NCBI RefSeq assembly: GCF_025152575.1
Contig: NZ_CP102293.1
Location: 2,604,001-2,668,000 of the forward strand
Reading direction: 5' to 3'
Length of the DNA stretch: 64,000 bases
From: Subdoligranulum variabile
GTDB taxonomy: Bacteria; Bacillota; Clostridia; Oscillospirales; Ruminococcaceae
Below, in pieces: positions 16,904 through 25,983 of this stretch. A program made the translations under genes and the position numbers. How positions within the stretch are numbered: the stretch's first letter is position 1; the number at the start of each line of letters is the position of its first letter. The notes under the pieces were generated by a model, which had not been told where the DNA came from, made no database searches, and saw nothing but the letters and a program-made list of their open reading frames with translations.

Positions 16904-17252
16904 CCGCGTCAAAACGAAGGTCATGTTCAACCTGACCAAGCGGCAGCTCATTTGTTTTTCCATCGCTGCGGCAGTCGGTGTCCCGATTTTCTTTCTGGCG
17001 AAGGCACATCTCGACTTGTCTACGGCGGCAATGCTGATGGTGGTTATCATGCTCCCGTTTATCTTCTTCGCGCTTTACGAGAAGGACGGTCAGCCCGCCG
17101 AAAAGTATCTGTACCACATCGTACAGTCCATGTTCATCCGGGACAAGGTGCGTCCCTACCGCACGAACAATCTCTACGCTGAGATTCAGCAGAAAATCAA
17201 AGAACAGGAGGAATTGCAGCTTGAACAACAGCACAGCAAAGGCAAAGCCTAA
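16872..17252 (+). CDS. PrgI-family T4SS membrane protein (VirB3-like)
   Basis: This 126-aa protein starts MAFVPVPKDLNRVKTKV and has two adjacent membrane helices (about 28-45 and 50-72), the PrgI pattern, and an acidic/Gln-rich tail. PrgI corresponds in position and size to VirB3 and partners VirB4, whose TTG start overlaps its end. GGAGG lies upstream of the chosen ATG. Confidence 0.85.
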   Translation: MAFVPVPKDLNRVKTKVMFNLTKRQLICFSIAAAVGVPIFFLAKAHLDLSTAAMLMVVIMLPFIFFALYEKDGQPAEKYLYHIVQSMFIRDKVRPYRTNNLYAEIQQKIKEQEELQLEQQHSKGKA

Positions 17253-19653
17253 GATGACCGTCAAAAACGGCGTCGTTTACGGCGATGCCCTTTCCGCTCA
17301 GGAAAAGAAGCGGATCGTCATGCAGAAGAAAAAGGACAGGAAGGCAAAGAAAGTCCGCAAGTCCGCCCAGCAGACCATCCCCTATGTGGAGATGTGCCGT
17401 GACGGTATCTGCAAGGTGAACAGCCGCCTCTACACGAAGTCCATCGCCTTTGAGGACATCAACTACCAGCTTGCGCAGAACGAGGACAAAACTGCCATCT
17501 TTGAGAACTGGTGCGACTTTCTGAACTACTTCGACAGTTCGATTTTCGTCCAGCTCTCCTTCATCAATCAGAAGGCAAGCCTCAATGAGTTCCGCAAGCG
17601 CATCAACATTCCGGCACGGGAGGACGCCTTCAACGACATCCGCTCCGAGTATTCCGGTATGCTGCAAAACCAGCTCACCAAGGGCAACAACGGACTGGTC
17701 AAGAAGAAGTACATCACCTTCGGCATTGAGGCAGACTCCCTCCGCACGGCAAAGCCGAAGCTCGAACGCATTGAAACCGACATTCTCAACAACTTCAAAA
17801 CCCTCGGTGTGAGAACCGAGCCGCTGTCCGGCTACGAGCGGCTGAAAGTGCTTCATGATGTGTTCAACACGGATACCAATGAGCCGTTCCGCTTTTCCTT
17901 TGACATGGTAGCCCGGACGGGACTCAGCACGAAGGACTTCATCGCGCCCACTTCCTTTGATTTCCGTGAAGGCAAGTGCTTCAAGATGGGCAGAACCGTC
18001 GGCGCGGTGAGCTTTCTGCAAATCCTCGCTCCGGAACTCAATGACCGTATGCTTGCCGACTTCCTTGAGATGGACAGCAACATCACGGTCAATTTTCATA
18101 TCCGGACGATTGACCAGGCGAAGGCAATCAAGAGCATCAAGTCGAAGATCACCGACCTCGACAAGATGAAGATTGAAGAGCAGAAAAAGGCGGTCCGCTC
18201 CGGCTACGATATGGACATCATCCCGTCCGATCTCGCCACCTTCGGCGGTGAGGCGAAGCGTCTGTTGCAGGATCTCCAGACCCGCAATGAGAGACTGTTC
18301 CTTGTGACTATCCTCATCATGAACACAGCAACCAGCCGCCAGAAGCTCGAAAATGCGGTGTTCCAGACCGCCGCCATTGCCCAAAAGTATAACTGTGCGC
18401 TCAAGCGTCTTGACTTCCAGCAGGAAGAGGGGCTGATGTCCTCTCTGCCTATCGGCGTTAATCAGGTGGAAATTGAACGCGGACTGACCACTTCCAGCAC
18501 GGCGGTTTTCGTGCCGTTCACCACGCAGGAGCTTTTTCAGGGCGGCGAAGCTCTCTACTACGGGCTGAACGCGCTGTCCAACAACATGATCATGGTTGAC
18601 CGCAAGCGGCTCAAGAACCCCAACGGGCTGATCTTGGGTACACCCGGTTCCGGTAAGTCCTTCTCCGCCAAGCGCGAAATGACGAACGCCTTCCTCATCA
18701 CGGAGGATGACATCATCGTCTGTGACCCCGAAGCCGAGTATTTCCCCCTTGTGCAGAAGCTCGGTGGTCAGGTTATCCGCATTTCGCCGGTCAGCACGGA
18801 TTACATCAATCCGCTGGACATCAACACGAACTACTCCGAAGAGGAAAACCCGCTGACGCTGAAATCCGACTTTATCCTCTCCATGTGTGAGCTGATTGTC
18901 GGCGGCAAGGACGGCTTGCAGCCGGTTGAGAAGACCATCATTGACCGCAGTGTCCGCATGGTTTATCAGGAGTTCCTTGCAGACCCCAAACCGGAGAAAA
19001 TGCCGATCCTCGAAGACCTTTACAACATTCTGAGAAATCAGAAGGAGCCGGAGGCGCAGCGCATCGCAACCGCCCTTGAAATCTATGTTCACGGCTCTCT
19101 GAACGTCTTCAATCACAGAACGAATGTGGATGTCAACAACCGCTTCGTCTGCTATGACATCCGCGAACTCGGCAAGCAGCTCAAGAAGCTCGGTATGCTG
19201 ATTGTGCAGGATCAGGTTTGGAACAGAGTTACAATCAACCGCGCCCAGCACAAGGCAACTCGCTACTACATGGACGAGTTCCATCTGCTCTTGAAGGAGG
19301 AACAGACCGCCGCATACAGCGTGGAAATCTGGAAGCGTTTCAGAAAATGGGGCGGCATCCCGACCGGAATTACGCAGAACGTCAAGGATCTTCTTGCGTC
19401 CCGTGAGGTGGAGAACATCTTTGAAAACTCGGATTTTGTCTACCTTCTGAATCAGGCATCCGGCGACCGGCAGATTCTCTCGAAGGCGCTGAACATCTCG
19501 CCCAGCCAGCAGAACTACATCACCAACTCCAACGCCGGTGAGGGACTGATCTTCTACGGCTCGACCATCGTTCCCTTCAAGGACGATTTCCCGAAGGACA
19601 CCCAGCTCTACCGCATCATGACCACCCGCTTAGAAGAAACCGTACAGAACTAA
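17221..19653 (+). CDS. VirB4-like conjugation ATPase
   Basis: This 810-aa ATPase powers the transfer channel. The N-terminal half (about 60-430) is the CagE/TrbE/VirB-type domain. Walker A GTPGSGKS is at about 473-480, with DIIVCDPEAEYFPLV just after. The Walker B region is YYMDEFHLLL near 685, followed by GGIPTGITQNVKDLL. The length is normal. The start is TTG with AGGAGG upstream, inside the end of prgI. Confidence 0.92.
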   Translation: MNNSTAKAKPKMTVKNGVVYGDALSAQEKKRIVMQKKKDRKAKKVRKSAQQTIPYVEMCRDGICKVNSRLYTKSIAFEDINYQLAQNEDKTAIFENWCDFLNYFDSSIFVQLSFINQKASLNEFRKRINIPAREDAFNDIRSEYSGMLQNQLTKGNNGLVKKKYITFGIEADSLRTAKPKLERIETDILNNFKTLGVRTEPLSGYERLKVLHDVFNTDTNEPFRFSFDMVARTGLSTKDFIAPTSFDFREGKCFKMGRTVGAVSFLQILAPELNDRMLADFLEMDSNITVNFHIRTIDQAKAIKSIKSKITDLDKMKIEEQKKAVRSGYDMDIIPSDLATFGGEAKRLLQDLQTRNERLFLVTILIMNTATSRQKLENAVFQTAAIAQKYNCALKRLDFQQEEGLMSSLPIGVNQVEIERGLTTSSTAVFVPFTTQELFQGGEALYYGLNALSNNMIMVDRKRLKNPNGLILGTPGSGKSFSAKREMTNAFLITEDDIIVCDPEAEYFPLVQKLGGQVIRISPVSTDYINPLDINTNYSEEENPLTLKSDFILSMCELIVGGKDGLQPVEKTIIDRSVRMVYQEFLADPKPEKMPILEDLYNILRNQKEPEAQRIATALEIYVHGSLNVFNHRTNVDVNNRFVCYDIRELGKQLKKLGMLIVQDQVWNRVTINRAQHKATRYYMDEFHLLLKEEQTAAYSVEIWKRFRKWGGIPTGITQNVKDLLASREVENIFENSDFVYLLNQASGDRQILSKALNISPSQQNYITNSNAGEGLIFYGSTIVPFKDDFPKDTQLYRIMTTRLEETVQN

Positions 19654-19667
19654 GGAGGATTTTGAAT

Positions 19668-20261
19668 ATGAACAACACGATGATTACCATTCCCTACGCG
19701 GACGCTATCGAATACGGAGAGAACACCTCCGCGCTGTTTAAGGCTCTGTGGGAGCTGACCGATCTGATCCGACTGGAAAGCGACCTCAAGAAGCATCACC
19801 GCGCCTACCTCCATGTGAGGGAGGACATCGACGAAAAGGTCAAGGAGGCGCGTCAGATTATGACAAAGGTATCTGTGGATATGATCGGTTTCTACTTCAA
19901 GGTTGATGTTTCCGAAAGCAGCAACAGCGACGAGAATACCCCTTTCGCTGACGCGGCGGATGATGAAACCGTATCTATCCCCAAGGATGAGTATGAGCTG
20001 ATGATCGACGATCTGCTCACCATGTCCGAAATCATTCAGTGCGTCGCAGATATGCGCACGCAGGATGTGAAGGCAATCCGCGAGTTCGGCAAGTTCGTCC
20101 CCGCCTTTGCTGCCTTTGAGAATAACCGCCTGAGCCTCTATCGTGAGGCGGCGAAGGAAGCCGAGGAAATCTTCGACCGTTGGGCAGACGAGATTGACGA
20201 TCTCGACGAGGACTTCATTGAAGATGAGGACTACGAGCCGGACGAGTATTACTCCGACTGA
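19668..20261 (+). CDS. conserved acidic ICE protein of unknown function
   Basis: A 197-aa soluble, helical protein with a very acidic C-terminus (DDLDEDFIEDEDYEPDEYY). No domain is recognised. The ATG at 19668 has AGGAGG nine bases upstream; a TTG at 19662 is too close to it. It directly follows virB4, so a role in transfer or its control is likely but not shown. A 10-bp hairpin follows the stop. Confidence 0.6.
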   Translation: MNNTMITIPYADAIEYGENTSALFKALWELTDLIRLESDLKKHHRAYLHVREDIDEKVKEARQIMTKVSVDMIGFYFKVDVSESSNSDENTPFADAADDETVSIPKDEYELMIDDLLTMSEIIQCVADMRTQDVKAIREFGKFVPAFAAFENNRLSLYREAAKEAEEIFDRWADEIDDLDEDFIEDEDYEPDEYYSD

Positions 20262-20268
20262 TACCCAT

Positions 20269-20302
20269 TGAAATGTTGTCGGGTTTTACAGCCAACATTT
20301 CA
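20269..20302 (+). other. hairpin between the acidic protein and the methyltransferase
   Basis: Perfect 10-bp arms TGAAATGTTG (20269-20278) and CAACATTTCA (20293-20302) with no T run. It may slow transcription or protect mRNA ends. Confidence 0.5.
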
Positions 20303-20340
20303 GTGGAACACAAATCCAACAGAACAGGAGGTACATCACC

Positions 20341-21288
20341 ATACAACTTGACATCATTCATACCGGCGATTGCCTTGAAATCCTGAAAACCCTGCCCGAT
20401 GACAGCGTTCATTGCTGTGTGACGTCCCCTCCGTATTACGCGCTCCGCGATTACGGCATGGATGCTCAGATCGGCAGAGAGACAACGCCGAAGGAATATA
20501 TCTCGCGCCTGACGGAAGTGTTTACCGAAGTCAGGCGCGTTTTGCGTTCAGATGGAACGCTCTGGCTGAACATTTCAGACACCTACGCCGGAAAGGGCAA
20601 TCAGGGTGATTTCAATGACCCGAAGAACCCCAACGGCAGAAACGGTCAGGCTGTGGCTCTCAACAACAAGGTTGAGGGCTGCAAGCCCAAGGACATGATC
20701 GGCATTCCGTGGATGCTGGCTTTTGCCCTCCGCGATACCGGCTGGTATCTGCGCAACGACATCATCTGGATGAAGGATAACCCCATGCCGGAGAGTGTGA
20801 AAGACCGGTGCGCCCGCTGCTATGAGCATATTTTTCTGTTCTCCAAGTCGAAGAAGTATTTCTTTGACTACAAGGCGATCTCCGAGCCGATTGCCCCTGC
20901 AACGGCGGAACGCCTCAAGCGCGGCATGAAGGGCGGTAACAAGTACGGCAAGCCCGTTCCCGGTCAGCCTCAGCCGCAGTCCATCAACCGCCCCCGTGAG
21001 CATGGCGAGATCAAGGACGCAGACATCAATCCGCTTCGCAATAAGCGCGATGTCTGGAAGATCAACACCGTTCCCTTCAAGGGCGGTCATTACGCCGCCT
21101 ACCCTCCGAAGCTGGTTGAGACCTGCCTTCTCGCCGGTTGTCCCGAAGGCGGCGTTGTGCTTGACCCATTCATGGGAAGCGGCACAACCGGCATGGTTGC
21201 CGCGCAGATGGGGCGTCATTTCGTCGGCATCGAGCTGAATCCGGCGTACACCGAGCTTGCCTACAAGCGGATCGGAGGTGAAATCTGA
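20341..21288 (+). CDS. DNA methyltransferase (N4/N6 amino-type), probable non-ATG start
   Basis: A solitary DNA methyltransferase of about 315 aa. The catalytic motif is TSPPYY (residues 27-32) and the AdoMet motif I is DPFMGSGTTG near the C-terminus, the order of beta-class enzymes. The first strand (QLDIIHTGDCLEILKTLPD) is encoded from 20344, and AGGAGGT lies eight bases before an ATA codon at 20341, where relatives have ATG. No ATG, GTG or TTG in frame exists before GTG 20419, which would delete the N-terminal strand. So it starts at ATA or has lost its start. The end overlaps the next gene (TGATG). Confidence 0.75.
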   Translation: MQLDIIHTGDCLEILKTLPDDSVHCCVTSPPYYALRDYGMDAQIGRETTPKEYISRLTEVFTEVRRVLRSDGTLWLNISDTYAGKGNQGDFNDPKNPNGRNGQAVALNNKVEGCKPKDMIGIPWMLAFALRDTGWYLRNDIIWMKDNPMPESVKDRCARCYEHIFLFSKSKKYFFDYKAISEPIAPATAERLKRGMKGGNKYGKPVPGQPQPQSINRPREHGEIKDADINPLRNKRDVWKINTVPFKGGHYAAYPPKLVETCLLAGCPEGGVVLDPFMGSGTTGMVAAQMGRHFVGIELNPAYTELAYKRIGGEI

Positions 21289-23492
21289 TGTCCAAGGAAC
21301 CGGAACTCAAAGCCCGCGACAAGGTAGTTCTGCGGATGACGCGAGACGGCGCGGTCGAGAAAAACCTGACGGCTGGCACCGAGCAGCGTGTGTCAAAGCG
21401 GCTGGAAGAAGCAGAGTTGGTGAAGTCCGCTGAGACAGTCGCGCCTTCCGAAGCTCTTTCTGCGGAGGAACAGAAAAAGGTGCAGATGCGCCGTCAGCAT
21501 CGTCAGTTTCAGGCGGAACACGCCGAGGATAACGACACACAGCCGCCCTCGGAAACGTCCGTCACAGAAGAGAAAAGGGCAGAAAATCCACCCCAGAATG
21601 CACCTGAACCGCTGCCCTCGGAAACGCCGTTCAATCCCCCTGTTTTGGAGCAGCACGGCGTTTCTTCGCATACCGGCACGGTGATTGCCGAAACGGTTGT
21701 CACCCACAAGCTGCGCAAGACCTCTGCGGTTGAAGCCGTTGATGCAGATGCCGTTCTCACTCAAGCGGCGGAGACTGCCTCTGCAAAGCCGCTCTCGGAC
21801 GATGCCGTCCCGCCCACGAAGCGGATGCAGAAGCTCGAAAGGAAGTCTGAGAAGGCACATGAGCGTCTGGATGCTGCCCGTGAAAAGCTGCCCACGCACA
21901 AGGTTCTCAAGAAAGAGCGTGTCTTTGATGAAGAGACCGGAAAGGGCAAAACCCGCCTTCATTTTGAGGATGAGCTGAAAAAGCCCAAGAGCAAAGGCAA
22001 GCTGCAATTTGAGGCAGATAAAACCGTCCGCAAGGTCGGTGACACCCTTGCTTCCGGCATTCACGGCAAAATCCATGAGGTCGAACAGGAAAACACGGCG
22101 GTTGAGGCGGCGCATAAAACGGAGATCGCCGCTGAGATTGCCGCTCGGCATTTCAGTCATCATCGGGAAAGCAGCGTCAACAAGCCCTACGAGAAGGTCT
22201 CCAAGCTGGAACACAAGGCGGATGCTGCTGATGCGAAGCTCCAATATGAGAGAAATCAGCAGGAGCATCCTGAGATGAAGAAGCAGAACATGAACAAGCA
22301 CTACCAGAAGCAGAACATTAAGAAGGAATATGCCGCCGCTCGAAATGCCGGGTCTCAGACTGCCGGGACTGCCACAAAGAATACCGGCAAGAAGCTCGGT
22401 GAGAAGGCGTCCGAAAAGATCAAGGAGTTCTTTGAGAAGAACAAGAAGGTCTTTATCTGGATCGGCGTCGGAATTGCCCTTCTCGTTTTGCTCGGTGCCG
22501 GAATCAGCTCGTGTTCGATGCTTACTTCTACCGGCTCGACGGTTATCGCTTCCTCTTATCTCAGTGAGGATGACGCGATGCTGGGCGCGGAAGCGCAGTA
22601 TTACCGGATGGAGCAAGAGCTGCAAAGCTATCTGGATAACTATGAAGGCACTCATGACTATGACGAATATCACTTCGATCTGGATGATATTGAGCATGAC
22701 CCCTATGTGCTGATCTCCATTCTCTCGGCTCTCCATGAGGGCGAGTTCACACTGGACGAGGTGCAGGGTACGCTCCAAATGCTGTTTGAAAAGCAGTACA
22801 TCCTCACCGAAGAGGTCATCGTCGAAACCAGATACCGCACGGAGACCGACACATGGACGGACGCAGACGGCAACACGCACACGGAAACCTACCGTGTCCC
22901 GTATGACTACTACATCTGCAACGTGAAGCTCGAAAACTTCAATCTCTCCCACGTCCCGGTCTACATCATGTCTCAGGAACAGCTTTCCATGTACGCGACG
23001 TATATGTCGGTGCTGGGCAACCGCGAGGATCTGTTCGGTGACTCTCCCTATGTGGACAAGTACATCACAAATCCTCCTGCCGACTACGATGTCAACCCGG
23101 AATACTTGAACGACGAGAAGTTTGCGACACTGATCACTGAGGCGGAAAAGTATCTCGGCTATCCGTATGTGTGGGGCGGCTCCAATCCCGACACATCCTT
23201 TGACTGCTCCGGCCTTGTCAGCTATGTTCTCACGAACAGCGGGCTTGTGAACACCGGGCGGCTGGGCGCACAGGGGCTTTACAACGTCTGTGCGCCGGTC
23301 TCAAAGGCGAATGCACAGCCCGGTGATCTCATCTTCTTTGTCGGGACGTATGACACCCCCGGCGTGTCTCACGTCGGCATCTACGTTGGTGATGGGGTCA
23401 TGATCCACTGCGGCGATCCCATTCAGTACACATCCATCAACTCTTCCTATTGGCAGCAGCATTTCTACGCCTTCGGAAGACCCGCCTATTAA
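21288..23492 (+). CDS. conjugation-linked NlpC/P60 peptidoglycan hydrolase (VirB1-like role)
   Basis: A 734-aa protein. A long charged cytoplasmic region (about 1-385, Lys/Glu-rich, coiled-coil) is followed by one membrane helix (about 390-415, VFIWIGVGIALLVLLGAG). The extracellular part ends in an NlpC/P60 domain (about 615-734). Catalytic Cys640 is in DCSG and His is in SHVGIYVGD, with a further HCGDP. It would open the cell wall for the channel. This CD1107-type architecture is typical for Clostridia ICEs. It is followed by DUF4315 and DUF4366 genes as usual. Confidence 0.88.
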   Translation: MSKEPELKARDKVVLRMTRDGAVEKNLTAGTEQRVSKRLEEAELVKSAETVAPSEALSAEEQKKVQMRRQHRQFQAEHAEDNDTQPPSETSVTEEKRAENPPQNAPEPLPSETPFNPPVLEQHGVSSHTGTVIAETVVTHKLRKTSAVEAVDADAVLTQAAETASAKPLSDDAVPPTKRMQKLERKSEKAHERLDAAREKLPTHKVLKKERVFDEETGKGKTRLHFEDELKKPKSKGKLQFEADKTVRKVGDTLASGIHGKIHEVEQENTAVEAAHKTEIAAEIAARHFSHHRESSVNKPYEKVSKLEHKADAADAKLQYERNQQEHPEMKKQNMNKHYQKQNIKKEYAAARNAGSQTAGTATKNTGKKLGEKASEKIKEFFEKNKKVFIWIGVGIALLVLLGAGISSCSMLTSTGSTVIASSYLSEDDAMLGAEAQYYRMEQELQSYLDNYEGTHDYDEYHFDLDDIEHDPYVLISILSALHEGEFTLDEVQGTLQMLFEKQYILTEEVIVETRYRTETDTWTDADGNTHTETYRVPYDYYICNVKLENFNLSHVPVYIMSQEQLSMYATYMSVLGNREDLFGDSPYVDKYITNPPADYDVNPEYLNDEKFATLITEAEKYLGYPYVWGGSNPDTSFDCSGLVSYVLTNSGLVNTGRLGAQGLYNVCAPVSKANAQPGDLIFFVGTYDTPGVSHVGIYVGDGVMIHCGDPIQYTSINSSYWQQHFYAFGRPAY

Positions 23493-23508
23493 AAGAAAGG
23501 AGTTTTTC

Positions 23509-23745
23509 ATGAATCCCAAGTATCAGAAAGTCCTCTCCGACATTGAGAAGGCTGAAAAGAAGAAGTCCGAAATCGAAGGTCAGCTCAAGGAGCTGTATGA
23601 CAAGAAGACAGAGCTGGAAAACCTTGAAATCATCAATACTGTGCGCTCTATGGTTATGGAAAAGGATCAGATCATGGCGTTCCTGTCTTCCATGAAGGGC
23701 GGCACCAAGCCCGCCGGAAATACGGAGGTAATCGACAATGCGTAA
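23509..23745 (+). CDS. DUF4315 family protein
   Basis: A 78-aa, mostly coiled-coil protein (KYQKVLSDIEKAEKKKSEIE ... LYDKKTELENLEIINTVRSM). It matches the small DUF4315 protein always found between the NlpC/P60 and DUF4366 genes of CTn elements. AAAGGAG precedes the ATG and its end overlaps the next gene. Function unknown, probably structural. Confidence 0.8.
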   Translation: MNPKYQKVLSDIEKAEKKKSEIEGQLKELYDKKTELENLEIINTVRSMVMEKDQIMAFLSSMKGGTKPAGNTEVIDNA

Positions 23746-24517
23746 GAAGTTTCGTTTTCTGACCGTCCTTGCGGTCTGCGTCATGGTTCTGTCCTGCTTC
23801 TCGGTGACGGCGTTTGCCTACGCCGATGATACCGAGCAGAACCTTCCCGTTACGGAGGCAACCCAGCCGGAACAGCAGCCTGAGACTACTCCCGCGCCGG
23901 AAAAGCCGAAGGGTGAGCCGATTGACGATGAGGGCAACGCCTACACCCGCGACTTGCTCTATGACAAGGCAACCAACAAGCAGTTCATCACTGTCCAAAC
24001 GAAGAACGGCAACACCTTCTTCATTGTCATCGACTACGATGCGCCCATCAACGAGGATGAGGAACAGTATCAGACGTACTTTCTCAACATGGTCGATGAG
24101 AGCGATCTGCTTGCGCTGCTGGATGAAGACACTGCGGCTGCTCTGACTACCTGTAATTGCAAAGAGAAATGCGCTGCCGGTCAGGTCAACACCGACTGCC
24201 CGGTCTGCAAGACCAACATGAGCGAATGCACCGGCACAGCCCCCGTTACACCTGAGCCGGATAAGGATGCGGAAACCGATGCTCCCGCCCCTAAACCCGA
24301 AAAGAAATCCAACATCGGCATGATCCTCGTCATCTTCGTTCTTGCCGGTGCTGCGGGTGCAGCTTATTACTACATCAAGTTCGTCAAGGGCAGAAAGCCC
24401 AAGGATGAAGATATGGACTTCTTCGACGATGAAGGCTACGAGGAAGAGCCGTACATCAACGAGGATGATGAGCCGCAGATTGCGGAGGATGCTGAAACGG
24501 ATGGTGATGAAGATTGA
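23738..24517 (+). CDS. DUF4366 family surface protein of the conjugation apparatus
   Basis: This 259-aa protein has a signal peptide (FLTVLAVCVMVLSCFSVTAFA), a Pro/Glu linker, and a compact domain (about 65-150) with a cysteine-rich end (CNCKEKCAAG, CPVCKTNMSEC). A C-terminal membrane helix (about 192-212) is followed by an acidic cytoplasmic tail. This is the DUF4366 pattern. It is exported and anchored, likely as an external channel or adhesion component. Its stop overlaps the TTG start of topB. Confidence 0.8.
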   Translation: MRKKFRFLTVLAVCVMVLSCFSVTAFAYADDTEQNLPVTEATQPEQQPETTPAPEKPKGEPIDDEGNAYTRDLLYDKATNKQFITVQTKNGNTFFIVIDYDAPINEDEEQYQTYFLNMVDESDLLALLDEDTAAALTTCNCKEKCAAGQVNTDCPVCKTNMSECTGTAPVTPEPDKDAETDAPAPKPEKKSNIGMILVIFVLAGAAGAAYYYIKFVKGRKPKDEDMDFFDDEGYEEEPYINEDDEPQIAEDAETDGDED

Positions 24518-25983
24518 TCTTAGTCATTGCTGAAAAGCCCAGCGTTGCCCAGTCCATCGCAAAGGTTCTGGGCGCAACGTCCCGAAAGGACGGCTATATG
24601 GAGGGCGGCAATTACATCGTTTCGTGGTGCTTCGGTCATCTGGTGGAGCTGGCAGACGCCAGCTCCTACGATGAGCGGTATGCCAAGTGGCGGTATGACG
24701 ATCTGCCTATTGTTCCGGAAAACTGGATGTTTGAGGTCACGAAGGACAAAGCACAGCAGTTCAAGGTGCTGTCCGCTCTCATGAAGGACAAGCGCGTCAC
24801 TGAGCTGGTCTGCGCAACCGATGCAGGACGCGAGGGTGAGCTGATCTTCCGGCTGGTCTACGACAAAGCCGGATGCGTCAAGCCCTTCAAGCGTCTGTGG
24901 ATCAGCTCGTTGGAGGACTCCGCCATCCGCGAAGGCTTCAACCATCTCCGGGACGGCAAGGAATATGACCGCCTCTATGAAGCGGCACTCAGCCGCTCGA
25001 AGGCGGACTGGATTGTCGGCATCAACGGCACCCGCCTGTTCACCACGCTCTATCACAAGAAGCTGGTGGTCGGGCGCGTCCAGACGCCGACCCTTGCAAT
25101 GCTGGTGGAGCGTGACGGGAAAATCTCCACGTTCCATAAGAAGAAGTATTTCAACGTCCACGTCGGCAAGGGCGATCTGACCGCCGATCTGGAAAAGGTC
25201 AAAACCGAAGAGGAAGCAAAGAAGATTGCGGCGGCTTGCGAGAAAAAGCAAGCCGTCGTTTCTTCTCTCAAGCGGGAGACGAAAACCGTCAACCCTCCGA
25301 AGCTCTATGATCTGACCACCTTGCAGCGCGAGGCAAACCGATATTACGGCTTCACCGCCCAGCAGACGCTCGATCTCGTACAAACACTCTACGAAAAGAA
25401 GCTCCTGACCTATCCGCGCACGGACAGCCAGTTCATTACGGACGATATGGAGGACACCGCCCGTCAGGTCATTTCTATTGTCTGCCGCCAGCTTCCGCTT
25501 TTCTCCGGTGTTTCGGTTACTCCGGACACTGCCCGCGTAACCGACAACAGCAAGGTCACAGATCACCATGCCATTCTCCCGACCGTCCAGCTTGAAAAGC
25601 AGGATGTTTCCGCACTCCCTCAGTCGGAGCAGAAAATTCTCAATCTTGTCGGGATGCGCCTTCTGTGTGCGACCGGCGAGAAGCACACCTACGCAGAAAC
25701 GCAGATCTCGCTCTCCTGCGAGGGCTACGAGTTCAAAACCAAGGGCAAGACCGTCGTTCAAAACGGATGGAAAGCCATCGAAGAGCTGTTCAAGGCTTCC
25801 CTCAAGGCGAAGGAAAAAGACGATCCCGTGAAGTCCCTGCCCGAAGTCCATGAGGGCGATATGCTGGATGGTGTGTCTGCCAGCGTCACCGAACGCTTCA
25901 CAACGCCTCCGAAGCAGTACACGGATGTGATATTTTGTGAGCGTAAGGAGTGGATAGGAATTGAAGAAAGGAGTTCAGCATGA
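24514..25983 (+). CDS. topB: topoisomerase III, 5' part, interrupted by the nested element
   Basis: Residues 1-470 are type IA topoisomerase: Toprim start MILVIAEKPSVAQSIAKVL, acidic ATDAGREGE at 101-109, and catalytic Tyr300 in LLTYPRTDS. Homology stops after TTPPKQYT at codon 470. The next 19 codons come from the inserted element. The missing C-terminus resumes at 36431. Joining codon 471 as GA+A restores QYTEDTLLSAME and a 689-aa protein. Such enzymes help process element DNA. As it stands the fragment keeps the active site but lacks the rest of the gate and the C-terminal zinc-finger region. TTG start, overlapping the previous stop. Confidence 0.9.
   Translation: MILVIAEKPSVAQSIAKVLGATSRKDGYMEGGNYIVSWCFGHLVELADASSYDERYAKWRYDDLPIVPENWMFEVTKDKAQQFKVLSALMKDKRVTELVCATDAGREGELIFRLVYDKAGCVKPFKRLWISSLEDSAIREGFNHLRDGKEYDRLYEAALSRSKADWIVGINGTRLFTTLYHKKLVVGRVQTPTLAMLVERDGKISTFHKKKYFNVHVGKGDLTADLEKVKTEEEAKKIAAACEKKQAVVSSLKRETKTVNPPKLYDLTTLQREANRYYGFTAQQTLDLVQTLYEKKLLTYPRTDSQFITDDMEDTARQVISIVCRQLPLFSGVSVTPDTARVTDNSKVTDHHAILPTVQLEKQDVSALPQSEQKILNLVGMRLLCATGEKHTYAETQISLSCEGYEFKTKGKTVVQNGWKAIEELFKASLKAKEKDDPVKSLPEVHEGDMLDGVSASVTERFTTPPKQYTDVIFCERKEWIGIEERSSA

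Noticed and set aside
17197..19284. 695-codon open frame on the - strand across virB4
   Set aside because: A shadow frame from codon bias in a G+C-rich gene; virB4 motifs on the + strand are complete.
21393..22952. 519-codon open frame on the - strand
   Set aside because: Antisense to the NlpC/P60 gene; composition is low-complexity Leu/Arg with no start signal.
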